The notes under the pieces were generated by a model. The model did not search any database. It had not been told where the DNA came from and saw only the letters and a program-made list of their open reading frames with translations. This document shows positions 23,882 to 35,527 of a DNA stretch of 64,000 nucleotides, piece by piece (the stretch's first letter is position 1; every line of letters begins with the position of its first letter). Origin of the DNA: Paraspadella gotoi. Lineage: Eukaryota; Chaetognatha. Where the stretch lies: NCBI GenBank assembly GCA_051294375.1, contig CM119267.1, positions 8,656,843 to 8,720,842 on the forward strand. Reading direction: 5' to 3'. A program made the translations under genes and the position numbers.

Positions 23882-26800
23882 GTGAGAAGGAAAAGAAGAA
23901 ATGGGGGGGAAAAATTGTAATATGGAAGATAAAATTTTGTAAAGTGGAAAATTTAGAGAAAAAAGACAACAGAAAGAAAAGGAAAGAGAGGGAAAGCAGA
24001 TTAGAATGAAAAAAGGAAAAAATTAAAAGAGTGAAGGAAAGGAAAGGAAAAGAAAGGAAAGTCAAGCAAAAAATCAGGACACTGAGGTGGAAACCAAACA
24101 GTCACAAGGGATGGAATGTGGATAAAACGAAAATATAAAGCATATCAAATTAATAAGTAAAAAATAATGCCGCAGAAACGGGTTACAGGACAAAATAAAT
24201 TTGGTGCAAAGGAAGAAAAGAAAAATATTCAAAAAAAAAAGAAAGAAATAAAGGTGCAAACAAAATCTAGGAAATAATTTGAAAACTGCAAAAAAATTTG
24301 AAAAATGCAAAAAGGCCTAGGAACACCCTGATGTGAGCAATAAACAAAAGCAAATTTGAAGAAAAACCGAAAAAAAGTTTAAATGCAAAAAAAACAAACA
24401 AACAAACCAAAAAAAAAGAATTCGTCGGAACTATAGTGCGTATTTGAAAAATTAAAAGACGAGACGTAAGTGAGGAAAACAAACGCTTTGTGAAAAATGG
24501 GGAGTGAGATAAAAGTTGGAACAACAAATGAATTTGAAAAATGGGAAACGAGATAAAAGGAGGAAAAAAAGGAGGAGGAGGCCGCTTAAGAAAATCGTGA
24601 TGAGCGAAAAATCACGAGGGAACTGTCGGGACTGAAGAGAGAAAAGAGTGAAGAATTAAAGTCTGACTAAGTGAAGGACTGGATTAAAAAGGGGGAAAGA
24701 TAATTAACAATTTATTTAGAAAATCTAGAACGTGGAAAGTGGAATGTCAATGGTATATTGGCCAAAAGCAAATAATTCGGGGCTTATTGTGATGGTAAAG
24801 TTAAGAATACGTAAAAAGCTGAAAATTATTAAAAATGAAAAGCTTGTTAAAATTGATACAACGATGTAGTATTTAGTATAAAAAATAAATAGAAACAATG
24901 AAATGAAAGGATTAAATAAAAGGCAAAGCAAGAGGAACGAGGGATTTTGAATGGATTATAAAGTGGGATAAGGAAAAAAATATTCACTAACAAAAAAAAA
25001 AACAAGAGGAAAACAGGGAATTAGCGACTTGGTGATAAAGAAAACAAGATGAAAACAGGGAATGAAAGACTAGGATATAAAGAAAACAAGGACAAGGGAA
25101 AACAAGGAAGGAGCACAAGGGAAGATGCGATAAGCGAAGACTCGGAAAGGATAATCGTTCGAATCCAAAGTTTAATTTGAATTTAGATCGAGCAGCAAGG
25201 AAGCAGGGAGGCATGGAGGCATGGAGGCATGGAGGAAGGGAGACGTCTGAAGATAATCATTTCGTTGGGATAGGCGTCGATCAACGATGCTTCTGTTGTA
25301 ACTAAGCGACGGTTTGAGAGACAGAAAATAAAAGATTAACAAAAAAGTGATAAAAAAAGACAAAAGACAAAAGACAAGCGATAACAGAGAAGTAAATTAT
25401 ATTTACACTTTACATATAAACTACGTACAAATTTAAAGGAAGAAAAACCAAATAGACTTAAATTTATGCGAAAGTTTACGATGATTTTTTAACATAACTT
25501 CAAAATATTTTAGTCTTTTATTTCCGAAAATGGCGTACGTTTTTTGGGTTTTTGGTTTTTTTTTGGTTTATTTTTCTTTTCCCAAACGAGTGATGGAGCA
25601 CAAACAACGAATAACTTGGCAAGGGTCCAACCTCCAAACCCTTTCCTCTGGGAAAAGAGACTCGTTTTTGGAATGTCGGTCCCGGGACGCGAAATTGAAG
25701 CCAACCTTTTTTTTGGAGGGGGGGGAGAGTAGTCCTCCTCCCTCTCACGCACTTCGATGGCCCAATTCCGCCATAACTTCGATCAGCCCTCCCACGCGTA
25801 CTCGGACGTCTTCTTCCTCCTACTCTTCCTCCTTCCACAAAGGTCGGCCCAAAATTCCTCCACCGGGAAACCCAATTTGCCGACTCTCTCTCTTTTTTTC
25901 TCTTTTTTTTTTTTTTTTTTGGTGCGAACCAGGAAACAACTTCCGGTACGCTTCGTCCGTCCTGCCAAACGTAAGCTTCAAATTCCAAAGTAGAAAATCA
26001 AGCACTAGTGGAGATTCTGAGCTTTGTAATGATAAAGAAAATAAAATCGATATTCGAATTGTACAGAAATTGTAGAGAAATCCCGATGCCGGAAATTGTT
26101 TTGTTCCCTTTAACCTTTCGAGAAACTTGTCATAACTTATTCGGGCATTGGAATAAGTTCAGCCCGCCCTAGCGCCTTATCCACAAGTATTTTAAAATTT
26201 TCGAACCATTATTTTAAAAATGTAAACCAAATTTTTCTCTCTCTCTCCCATTAAAAATGAATGCCAAATGGCACAATTAGCCAATACGATTTTCTGATTT
26301 AAATAAATCTACTCAGCTAATTTTGTTCGACCACCTTCAGTCCTACACTATATAAAAAGGAACCAAAGAAACGAAGGGGATGGGAACGCATTCACTGCCC
26401 CCTCCCCGCAAATTCAAGGCTTCCCCCCCCCTCTTCTTCATCCTCTCCCCCTCTCCCCGCTTTCCAGCCTTATGCTCTACTTGGAGATTTATGATTTTTT
26501 ATGATGTGACCGAGGGAAGGGTTACAAGAAAGGATAAAGGAAAAGAGAGAGAAAAAGTCGAGAGAAATTCCGAGGATGAAAATTCGCGCGAGATTGAAAT
26601 AAATTTGATTTCCAGCTTGGTGACGAAAGATAATCTGTATGTACATTGTACAATCAGGAAAACAAATTTTGAGATATTAATGAGAAAAAAATATGTAATT
26701 CGATAATTGAAGTGATTAGGAAAGAGGAAGCGCAACTCCGAGGTTGTTCGCCACGTCAACGAATTACAAATAAAGATCGCGTTCAGTGTGCACAATAAGC

Positions 26801-27776
26801 GTTAATTGGTTCATCAGCTAATTGTTAAGAATCAACTAAAACTTTTCAGTATTACAGGAGTTATACTGGATTACATTTGCGTAAAGTGATCATATTTTCA
26901 ACGATTGACCGAGTTGCTCTGCGCAACTCAAAAAGTGAGAGATGGTACAGCGTTTTTTTTTATCTGGTTTTCGTTAAGGAAAAAAAACCAACTCAAGCGG
27001 AAGAAAGAAAAAAGGGAAATTCAATGAGGTGACTAAAAAGCGAATCACGCCTTCGAGAGAAGCGATTGCCGTTCGAAGTGAAAAAAAAAAGCCCCTCTCG
27101 AACGAGGCGGAAAAGAGAAAGGCCATCCGTAAAAGAATAGCGATCTAATTGAGTGGGACGAGAGAGAAAAAAAAGCAATTCGAAGGCAAGCGTGTTTTTG
27201 GCGGGGCGGATTTAGGAAGACCGAAAAGGTGGAACCATTGGGAAAATGGGGAAGGAAGCGATCGCGAATCGCTTACGGGTCGGAGATAGAAAAGGGACCT
27301 CTCTCCCCCACCTACGAAAAAAAAATAGGAATAAACAGGGCTGACGTCGTAGGCGAAGTTCCAATTCGCGACCCGGGAAACATCGGAAGGCGGAAGGGTA
27401 GGCGAGAGGGAAGGGGGGCAGCAGGAGGCGCATATAAACATCCGGTTGGCGTCTCGAATTTCGCGAGGCAATCACGCGCCAGGTCGTCGTCGCAGTCGGA
27501 AGTCGCTTCCGTCATTTTTTAACTTTGTATCGTGCAGCTCGATTTGGGAAAAAAAAAAAAGATAACCCAAATGCAACTTAACAGCAGATTTAAAGGGATT
27601 CTGATAAATAGTGTTGCAATCACTGAAGCTTTGGGCGATACTATCTCTCGTTATCCGGTAATTAAGCCAAGCTTAACGTCTCCACTGGCAGCGCCTCTTA
27701 AGATTAAAAATTAGCACTGAGAAAATTATTCTTCGCTCTCCACTTGATATCCGGGACAGCGACGTCTCATTCTTAG

Positions 27777-27849
27777 CGTGGGAGGAATTAATCGCCAAGA
27801 CGACGACGACGAAGACGACGACGACAGCGGCGGCCAAGATAAACTATGA
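27777..27849 (+). CDS. Putative terminal exon of the plus-strand gene, copy C
   Basis: Counterpart of 5441-5567. The acceptor TTCTTAG ends at 27776 and the reading VGGINRQ then a D/E run is kept. Indels then divert it to SGGQDKL and a TGA at 27847-27849. The copy A reading is longer and looks more natural. Confidence 0.3.
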
Positions 27850-28200
27850 CAAAGGATACGACGGCGAAGGAGAATCATCCAAGGCGACAAAATCTATCTT
27901 CATGAATGGAAATGTGTATTGAAGTAGACAAAAGGTGGAAAAGAAAAAAAAACACGATACTAAATAAACAGTCGTTAATCAGAACTCATACAACATCCTT
28001 TGACCTTATCTAAACCTTCAGATTTTAGGTAAATTTGTTGTTTTTTTTCACAAAATTTAATACTGAAGACTTCCTGCCCGGGACGAGAAACGACAATAAC
28101 GAAAACTTATCCCGTCGTCGTGGAAACGAGACGAAGACGAGTCACGTCGCCATGACAACGATGACGCAATAGGGAGGAAAACAATTCGAGCCGAACTACA

Positions 28201-30797
28201 AATAGTCTCGGGTCGTTAACCGAAAACGTCTCGGCGAAGTCACCGGAGACGGCGAGGGGGTTGCGGAGTGGAGATTCGGTTTGAGGGAAGTGGGTTTCGG
28301 AAAATTGGGGGAGGGGGTTTTGTGGGCCGACAAAGAGGGAAGCTGTTTTCGCGAAAATTGGCAGGAGTTGTACACAGCGCGAGGAGTATGAAAAGAGAAT
28401 TTGTCAGGGATATATTATAAAGAATAAGGAAGTCCTACTGCCTTTGAGATAAGTTAGAAAAAAGTAAATAAATAAGCTCGCAACGTTTTACTCTGCTTAT
28501 TTATTTTTTTTTTCCTTTAACCGAAAATGTTTTGGCGGGTAATGAGACAGCGGAGAGCGTTGGGTCGCATCAGAGGTGGTGTTTAACTCATAAAACAGTC
28601 GAGTATGCTGTCTAGTTATGAGAAAAGCAAAGGAGGACTGGCCTTCAGTCCTTCCAATAATGAGGTGTTGTGAAATAGGGTTTACGTTCAAATTGTGAGA
28701 TGATCGATCGGAGTGATGGATGGCAGAAGGAAGGCAACGTTCGGATTATGAGCCCCCGTCCAATTTTGGCGAACGTTTGCCTTCTTCCTCTCATTTTTTC
28801 GTTGAGTCAACAAGGAATGTTTTCTCTGCCCTTCTTCCGGATTCATATTCTGTTTTCGGGTTATGTTTGAGCCTTGCCTTTTTCGCCAGGCCTCCCGGTG
28901 ATATTTTTTTGCTATTATATTTGCGAAAAGTCAGGTTTATTTTGTTATCGTATGACATTGGACGACGTTTCTGATAAAGACAACCAAGTTCGTGGGGTTT
29001 TCTTTTTTAATATTTTTTTTAAAGATATATGATTTGATGTTTTTCTCTCCCTCAATCCATTTTTTTTCCCTTTATTTTTCTTCCCCTTCACTGTAGAGAT
29101 CACACTCTAGAGTCCAATCTATAGTTTAAATCAGCTTTGTTTTGGTTGTCCCTCCCCCACATTTTTTTTGGCTAGATTTGTTCGTGTACTATTTCAAATC
29201 TTTTTTTTTCGCTTCCCTATTCGTTTTAATTTGTCTTATCATTCCACCCCCCCATTTTTATTTCATCACTATGTCTTTACCTCTCTCTCCTTTCCTCCAC
29301 AACTACTCACCTCTGTGTTCCTCCCTTTTTCCTCCCTTTCTTCCATCGTCTTCCTCCACGCTGTTTTCCGTGGATCGAATTCGTCTCTTTCTTCTTTCTT
29401 TCCTTTTTTCCGTGAATTCTGAGGCTGAGGAAGAAAAAGAGCAGAAAGGGGCGAGAACAAGAATAAGATGTTGTTTGTCAGTTTCTAAATTGTTTGAGAA
29501 CGCGCGGCCGTTTATTTTAACATTCCGTAAATTTTTAGCCGTAGGCTGAAAGTTGAAACTTACAGTCACCTAAAATGTGATCATTTACTTCTCTTTTTTT
29601 TAAACTTTTCTTTGCCTTGAATCAAATACATAAATAAAATTTTAAATTCAAATAGTTTCTGCAATTTAGTAATTAACTTGCATATAAAATGTTTTTTATT
29701 TTCTTAACCAAAAAAAAAAACCCATTAAAACCTTTGGTCTCTTGTTTTTCGTTGCAATCATGGCCCCAGCTTCGGCGCGCCTCTCGCGGGTCCAATTTCG
29801 TCTCTGCCTTTTGTTTCTTCTCTTGGCTCTCATCGGTTTTTTCATCAGAATCCTAACCGTAAAAAACAAACCTAAGTTTAAATACTTTAAAAATTTTCTG
29901 GTTTGCTTTCTTATAAATAAATAACCTTCTTGGTTTTGTTGTTAGATTTTGGTCTCTTTTTAATTCTCTTCGGTGCCTTTGGAGATACGTGTCCGATCGC
30001 TTCATTGATTTCCGCGATCACCTTTTCGCAATTAAAAAATTTCGAGATTATTCAACCCTATATTTTTAACTAAATTGTCGAGTGTTTAAATTAAATTAAA
30101 TAACCTCATCTATTTCTGCAGCGACTTTCGCCGATTTCGGCGACAAAGGAATTTCTTTGATCCGCCGCTCCTCGTCCTCTTCGTCGTCGTCGTCGTCGTC
30201 GTCGTCACTCTCGGACTCCGCGTCGTCTGGGAATTGGCCAAGAAAAAAAAATTATTTATTTAGTATAATATATACTATTTTGGTCTGGGGCGAAAATTTT
30301 TGAGAGTCTTACCGTCCAGTCCTTGGATCGAAGCGGCGCCAATTTCCCAGTGTGGCGCTCGAATGGCGCCGGGTTGTATGGAAGTAACGCCGTTGACGGC
30401 GCCGCAAGATGCAAGTCTGAGAATTCAATTTCGAACAGCTCTAACAGACAGACAAACAAATAGAGAAAATGACATTTTTTTTTATCATTAAGAATGCTTA
30501 CCAAAAAAAATCAGATTTTTAAAGTATTATCACCATTACATCACCAGGAAGAAAATCTAGTTCACTCACGGGATAATCTTTGGTATCGAAGTTCGGATTT
30601 GCGGAGTCGCGAAGTCGCCATTCGGAGGGAGAAGCTCGGGAAACTTCCTTCTCGCCTAAAACATGTAAATCAGTTACATACTAAAAATACCAAAATATTA
30701 TGATATATTTTTAAAATGAATTTTTTTTTTCTCACTAAATTCTTTTATTTTTTTAAGGAATTAACCGTTGTTCTTTTTCCTGTTTCGCAAAATCCAT
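28201..30797 (-). CDS. Unrecognised multi-exon gene, copy C (best reading)
   Basis: Exons on the minus strand: 30797-30766 (ATG, 32 nt); 30655-30570 (TTTTAG acceptor, GTGAGT donor); 30416-30313 (CTCAG, GTAAGA; LASCGAVNGVTSIQPGAI); 30226-30105 (TTCCCAG, GTTATT; DAESES, eight Asp, EEDEERR); 30021-29926 (VIAEINEAIGHVSPKAP, then a Lys/Arg tail); 29852-29732 (GGTTAG acceptor); 29418-29311 (TTCCTCAG, GTGAGT; NSRKKGKKEERDEFDPRKTA). The exons of 104, 122 and 96 nt join in consistent phases (2 to 1 to 0 to 0), giving an acidic then basic protein. Exon 2 is 86 nt here but 84 nt in copy A, and only 84 joins the start codon to the acidic frame, so copy C is also not clean. The Pro/Ser-rich exon lies near 28340-28201. 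No signal peptide or membrane segment is seen. A disordered nuclear protein is a guess; no family is recognised. Confidence 0.55.
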
Positions 30798-31801
30798 CGC
30801 AAAAGCTATTGCATTGCGCCGCCTCGCGAAAATTGAAGTCACACAAAAACAAAATGACAAATTAATTTGCCAATGAATTATATTTACCCTCATGACAGAA
30901 ACTACCTACCAATGCAAAATAATATTTGTTTTACCTGTCAATCACGACCCATGCAAACATATATAAAACGTTACTTATTTTATTTTTGTTTTGCTATATT
31001 TTAGTACTTATACATTATAGCATTGAGCAATAAGGCGTAATAAAATTTATAAATTTAACTTTAATTAAAATTCTAAAAGTAAGGAACGAACAACATTATA
31101 CTAATAAACATTTATGTAATAAAAAAAATTATAATAAATTTTACAATTTACGCAGTAGGCCATATTTATACTACTACTAATCCAATAAATGTTAAAATTT
31201 CAAAACAGTTTTTTCTAAGATTTTTTTGCAGATTTGGTTTCGTCATAAAAAGTTGATAAAAAGAAATATAACTCTTTTTAAAAAATTCCTTCATTAAGTG
31301 GGTCAAAAATTAGAAAAAGCTATATTTTAAGCTGAAAATTAACTTTTTATATGTCAAATATAGTTATTTAAATTTTTAACCCCCTTAATGAAAGAATTTT
31401 CAAAAATGATTTATATTTTCTTCTATCAACTTTTGACGAGGAATTCAAATCTGCAATCAAAATTAAGAAAAGCCTATGTTGAAATTTTTCAATTTTATAA
31501 GGATAGTACTATATATAAATATAGCCTACTGCGAAAATTGAAGAACATAAAATAAATTTTTTTTACAAATTAATATTTACTAATGGTATGTTGTTCATAA
31601 TTGACATTTATAATTCACTACGCCTTATTGAGCAACCGTGAAAAATCGCCAGTGAATGTTTTAGAGCGTGAGGTATATTTATTTATATGAAATGATTGGC
31701 CAATGACTGTCCTTCTGAAAGTATTTTACAACATGTAATAATATATTTTTCGACATGTAGATACTCAGCGTTTTTCTTTGTCTTGATAGGATTCTTTTCA
31801 T

Positions 31802-31838
31802 GAATATACAAATATACAAATATATACAAATATACAAA
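31802..31838. repeat. ATACAAAT-type microsatellite
   Basis: Four units of about 8 bp (AATATACA variants) directly abut the left arm of the foldback element. Confidence 0.7.
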
Positions 31839-32063
31839 CTTGTCGGGACTGAAACAACAGTGGGTACAGGGCAGCACAAATGAATAAGGTCGCTCGCTCG
31901 ACGACATGAAATAGATCAACCCGAAGTTTTGTTAGAATCAATATTTATATCATGAGTAGAATGTATATTGATATAAACATCGATTCTCACATAACTTCGG
32001 GTTGATCTATTTCATTTCGTCGAGGGAGCGACTGTACCCACTGTTGTTTCAGGCCCGACAAGT
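31838..32063. mobile_element. Foldback (MITE-like) element, 226 bp
   Basis: The left arm starts ACTTGTCGGGACTGAAACAA and the right arm ends as its near-exact reverse complement (TTGTTTCAGGCCCGACAAGT). The inner parts CGACGACATGAAATAGATCA and its partner before 32024 also pair. The left arm has an extra stretch of about 25 bases (about 31870-31895), and the loop near 31950 is short. The arms are imperfect, so this is not a chimeric read artefact. There is no coding capacity. A non-autonomous DNA transposon is plausible, but I see no clear target-site duplication. Confidence 0.6.
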
Positions 32064-32292
32064 ATAAACATTAAACAAAACTAAAAACAAAGTAAACAAT
32101 CGAGAATTCGAGATCGCGCGAGACCGCTTGACACAATGTCACAAGTTAGTTACTGATATTTCACGTCAAGCATGAAATCTCAATATCTCTCCGTTCTGAT
32201 TGGCTGATTTTCGAGCGAAAAATCGAGAATATAACCAGAAAGATGAAATAACTGGACACGTAACGTTTATAAGGGTTTCCTAAAATTTTGTT

Positions 32293-32355
<63 letters not shown>

Positions 32356-32526
32356 AGGTGCGTCATTGTCACGCGCAATTGAGACGCCCCTGCATTGACG
32401 TAACCAGGTATCGCTCTCGCGCACGCGCTCCTCTTCTCCTTTTCCTTCGGCGAAGATACTCATCCAGTATGAGTTCTCGACGTCAGAACTTCGCGTTCTT
32501 AAACGTACATAACAGTTATTTTTATG

Positions 32527-32595
<69 letters not shown>

Positions 32596-32976
32596 TTCCC
32601 TCTCCGTCTCTGTCGTGTTAAGTACCGAGCCGGCCTTGGATTCGAAATAATATTTTTTATTCCTCTTCTTCTTCCCTCTCGACAGGGTTGTTGTGTGCGG
32701 CTGCGGCTCGTTTTTCCTGACTCCTGTAATCGGAAACCCTCTCAACCAAAAATCGAATCGGCCTTGAGCTCCAAAGAAAAAAATAATAAACTAATCGACC
32801 GGAAAGAAGAATAAAAAAAGATAAAACAAAAAGTTCGCATTAATTGCGTCGATCAATTCTTCGTCTTCGTAGTCGTCGTTCTCTTTCGTTCCGCTTTTCT
32901 GGGCGCGACTGAGAGCGAGAGAGAGAGAGAGAGGGATAGAGATATCCTCTGCCACGGACTCGCTGAAAAGTTTTAA
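32064..32976. other. Region upstream of the stomatin-like gene
   Basis: It holds two CT tracts (32296-32354 and 32529-32591), a GC-richer stretch at 32354-32500, and a short GA tract just before the start codon. Frames through the CT tracts only encode Ser-Leu or Arg-Glu dipeptides and are not genes. Confidence 0.7.
32910..32935 (+). promoter_or_regulatory. GA tract 40 bp upstream of the stomatin-like start codon
   Basis: A GAGAG-rich tract on the sense strand lies shortly before the ATG at 32977. A similar sense-strand GA tract precedes the phosphatase gene. GA tracts can act as promoter elements in animals, but in this window they are so common that a function is only inferred. Confidence 0.3.
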
Positions 32977-34563
32977 ATGCAAATCGCCGACGATCGACAT
33001 AACAACACGGACGGCCTTTCGACTTCTCCTCGCTCTAATAGCGGATCGCTCAACGGCTCCACTGCCCGTCTCATAACCGGCAGGACACAGTACAACGCCA
33101 TCTCCCCGCTCCGCCCCTCTCCGAGCTTGGAACTCGTCTCCGTGGGATCGCCCTCGACGCCTCGCGAAAATCTACTGGACGCCGCGATGGAGCAAGAGTT
33201 CCAACCGGGTTATCAGCGCCACAAGGAGGAAGATGGCGGCGGAAGCGGCGTCTGCGGGGTCATCCTCATCATCTTCTCTTATCTGATGTTTCTTTGCACC
33301 TTTCCGCTTTCTCTCTGCTTCACCATCAAAGTCGTGCAGGTTGGGTTCATTAAATTTTAGCTTTTGTTCATATATTTGTTTACATTTTAGTAAGAAATTT
33401 CAGCAACACCATGTAACATTTAAAAAAAAAATCCCGATCGGCTTGGCCAATCATTTTTGTTTTGAAAACTGTCACATATTTGGAGAGCTCTGTTTCAGTT
33501 CAATGTAAATAATGGCCCTTTTCGTGTTATTTTACAAATGTCAAATGAAAATAACGTTTTGGTTTCTTATAATAATAAGTGCATTGGAACTTGGAAGTGT
33601 ATTTCCCATTATTATAATGCGTTTATATTTCAGGGCATTATGCAATATTGATACGACAAGAAAATTCCTTCAGAGGTCTCATTGGTTGAGAATAGGAATA
33701 AATGAAATAGGTTTAACAGTCGAATGACAAATATACGGTTAGACAACTGTGTACAACTGAACATAGTAGTACATACTATTTCATAGTACACATGTTACGA
33801 ACTAATATTTTTTTTTCTACCACTGCATTCCAAAAACCGATACGCTGCATATTTGAAAATTATTTTTTCTATAAGCGCACTTCATTTTTAGGAGTACGAA
33901 CGCGCGGTGATTTTCCGTCTGGGACGCATCTTGTCCGGCGGCGCCCGCGGTCCCGGCATCTTCTTCATCCTCCCGTGTCTGGACAACTACATCAAAGTGG
34001 ACCTGCGCACGGTGACCTTCGACGTCCCGCCACAGGAGATTCTGACCAAGGATTCCGTGACGGTGGCCGTCGACGCCGTGGTCTACTACCGGACGGCCAA
34101 TCCGACGATGAGCGTGACCAACGTGGAGGACGCGGCCAAGTCGACCAAGTTGTTGGCCGCCACGACGCTGCGCAACGTTCTCGGCACCAAGAATCTGGCC
34201 GAGGTCCTCTCCGATCGCGACAACATCTGTCATTCGATGCAGGGCTCTCTCGACGCCGCCACCGATCCCTGGGGCATCAAGGTCGAAAGAGTCGAGGTCA
34301 AGGACGTCCGTCTGCCCGTGCAGTTGCAGCGGGCCATGGCGGCCGAGGCTGAAGCCACCCGAGACGCCCGGGCCAAGGTTATCTCTGCCGAGGGCGAGCA
34401 GAAGGCTTCGCGCGCGCTCAAGGAGGCGGCCGATGTCATCAACGAGGCCCCTTCGGCTCTGCAGCTGCGGTACCTGCAGACCCTGGCGCAGATTTCCGCC
34501 GAGCACAACTCGACGATCGTGTTCCCGCTGCCCATGGAGCTGCTCAGGCCTTTGGTACGTTAG
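32977..34563 (+). CDS. Stomatin/MEC-2-like SPFH-domain membrane protein
   Basis: Two exons, 32977-33339 and 33892-34563, joined in phase 0 (GTTGGG donor, TTTTTAG acceptor), give 344 residues. An in-frame TAA directly precedes the ATG. Residues 1-90 are a Ser/Pro/Gly-rich cytoplasmic extension, longer than in human stomatin (288 aa). Residues 91-116 are a hydrophobic hairpin with Pro110, the kink typical of the family. From 122 (EYERAVIFRLGRI) runs the SPFH domain, with FDVPPQEILTKDSV, TTLRNVLGTKNL and WGIKVERVEVKDVRLP, then the coiled region AMAAEAEATRDARAKV and the conserved end LQLRYLQTL...FPLPMELL. Family members oligomerise at the inner face of the plasma membrane, bind cholesterol and regulate ion channels. 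The residues resemble MEC-2/UNC-1/stomatin, not prohibitin. The stop follows a GTACGT at 34555, so a longer spliced C-terminus is possible. An AATAAA lies at about 35060. Confidence 0.95.
33340..33891 (+). other. Intron of the stomatin-like gene
   Basis: 552 nt, AT-rich, starting GTTGGG and ending TTTTTAG. Short open frames inside it match nothing I know. Removing it joins VVQ to EYERAV exactly as in stomatins. Confidence 0.93.
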
Positions 34564-35511
34564 CTGGGGATCGCGTGAAAAATCCTATTCTCCGGTCGGA
34601 GTGATTGATAAGGACTTTTCTGCTACCTCCAATGTTGGGTCATAATTCAGAAGTGAGGTAAAGGAGGAAAAGGACGTGAAATGTTACCCTTGTACCAACT
34701 TTCGGTAAAATTATATAAGCTCCGGGAATCATTAGATATTTTCGAACTTTATACATTTGCTAGTCATGGTTATCTTTTTTTTTTTTTTTTTTTTTGCTAT
34801 GCGCGTCCAGCAATCAATGTTCTACACTTTCACCATTCTTGCAAGAGGGCACAATTTTTTTACGTTTCATGTGTGTTTCTCTTTGTATGTTTATTAAGAT
34901 GCAAATTAAAATAACTTTTAACCTATTGGTATTATTGGACTTGGAATTTCGACAAATAGTATGCCTTTCTATTCGTTTTAAAACAAGCATTATCAATTAT
35001 TCTCTTGTAAAAGAAAATTGCTTCTCTGTATGAACCAATAATAGTGGCCTTCGAATTAAAATAAATTTGGATATTCACTTTTTCAGTCTTTAATGAATAT
35101 TAAGTTAGAGATAGAAACAAACCAAAATAGTAATTTAATAGTTTAGCCATTCAAGAGTTTTTTTTTCTTCGGCAGAATTCCCAAATTCCGAGCGTTTCCT
35201 TTTTTTTTATCTCAACTGCTTTTGCTTTTCTCTTCCCACGTATCGGCGGCGTCAGCGGTTTTCTCGGCGATGCTCTTTTTTTTTCCGGCGCGGAGAGCCT
35301 TTAATGAATTTCCGGACGTGAGGCTTACTCGGGATGACCGCCTGGAGGCGCGTTGAGATCCTCGAGTCTCCCTGTCGATTCTTCCTTAAATCCCGGTCGT
35401 GCTAACGAAAAAATAAACGCTTTTCAGAAAAAAAAACCTTTTCCGAGATCGAGATGAGAATCTCAAGTGGCTTCTCTTTCTCTCTCTTTCTCTCTCTTTC
35501 TCTCTCTTTCT

Positions 35512-35527
35512 NNNNNNNNNNNNNNNN
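35512..35527. other. 16-N gap inside a TTTCTCTC array
   Basis: A short N run is flanked on both sides by the same TTTCTCTC repeat. Confidence 0.98.

Larger units (their letters stand above)
21224..31706. repeat. Copy C of the unit, diverged by indels
   Basis: Collinear with copy B from 10482 and with copy A to about 9385. Differences occur about every ten bases and are mostly one-base insertions or deletions, many in homopolymers. Two sized gaps (21683-21840 and 22190-22401) fall where copies A and B have sequence, one of them a GA tract. At its right end copy C runs without a gap into the unique sequence of the rest of the window, so it is probably the copy genuinely joined to this locus. 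Several exons are open in C but broken in A/B, and at least one is the reverse, so neither version is error-free. Confidence 0.9.

Noticed and set aside
32161-32745. 194-codon minus-strand open frame
   Set aside because: It runs through two CT tracts, and the rest has no splice support or family similarity.
33817-34506. Long open frame on the minus strand opposite the stomatin-like exon
   Set aside because: It is the antisense shadow of a GC-rich exon. The plus strand encodes a clear SPFH domain.
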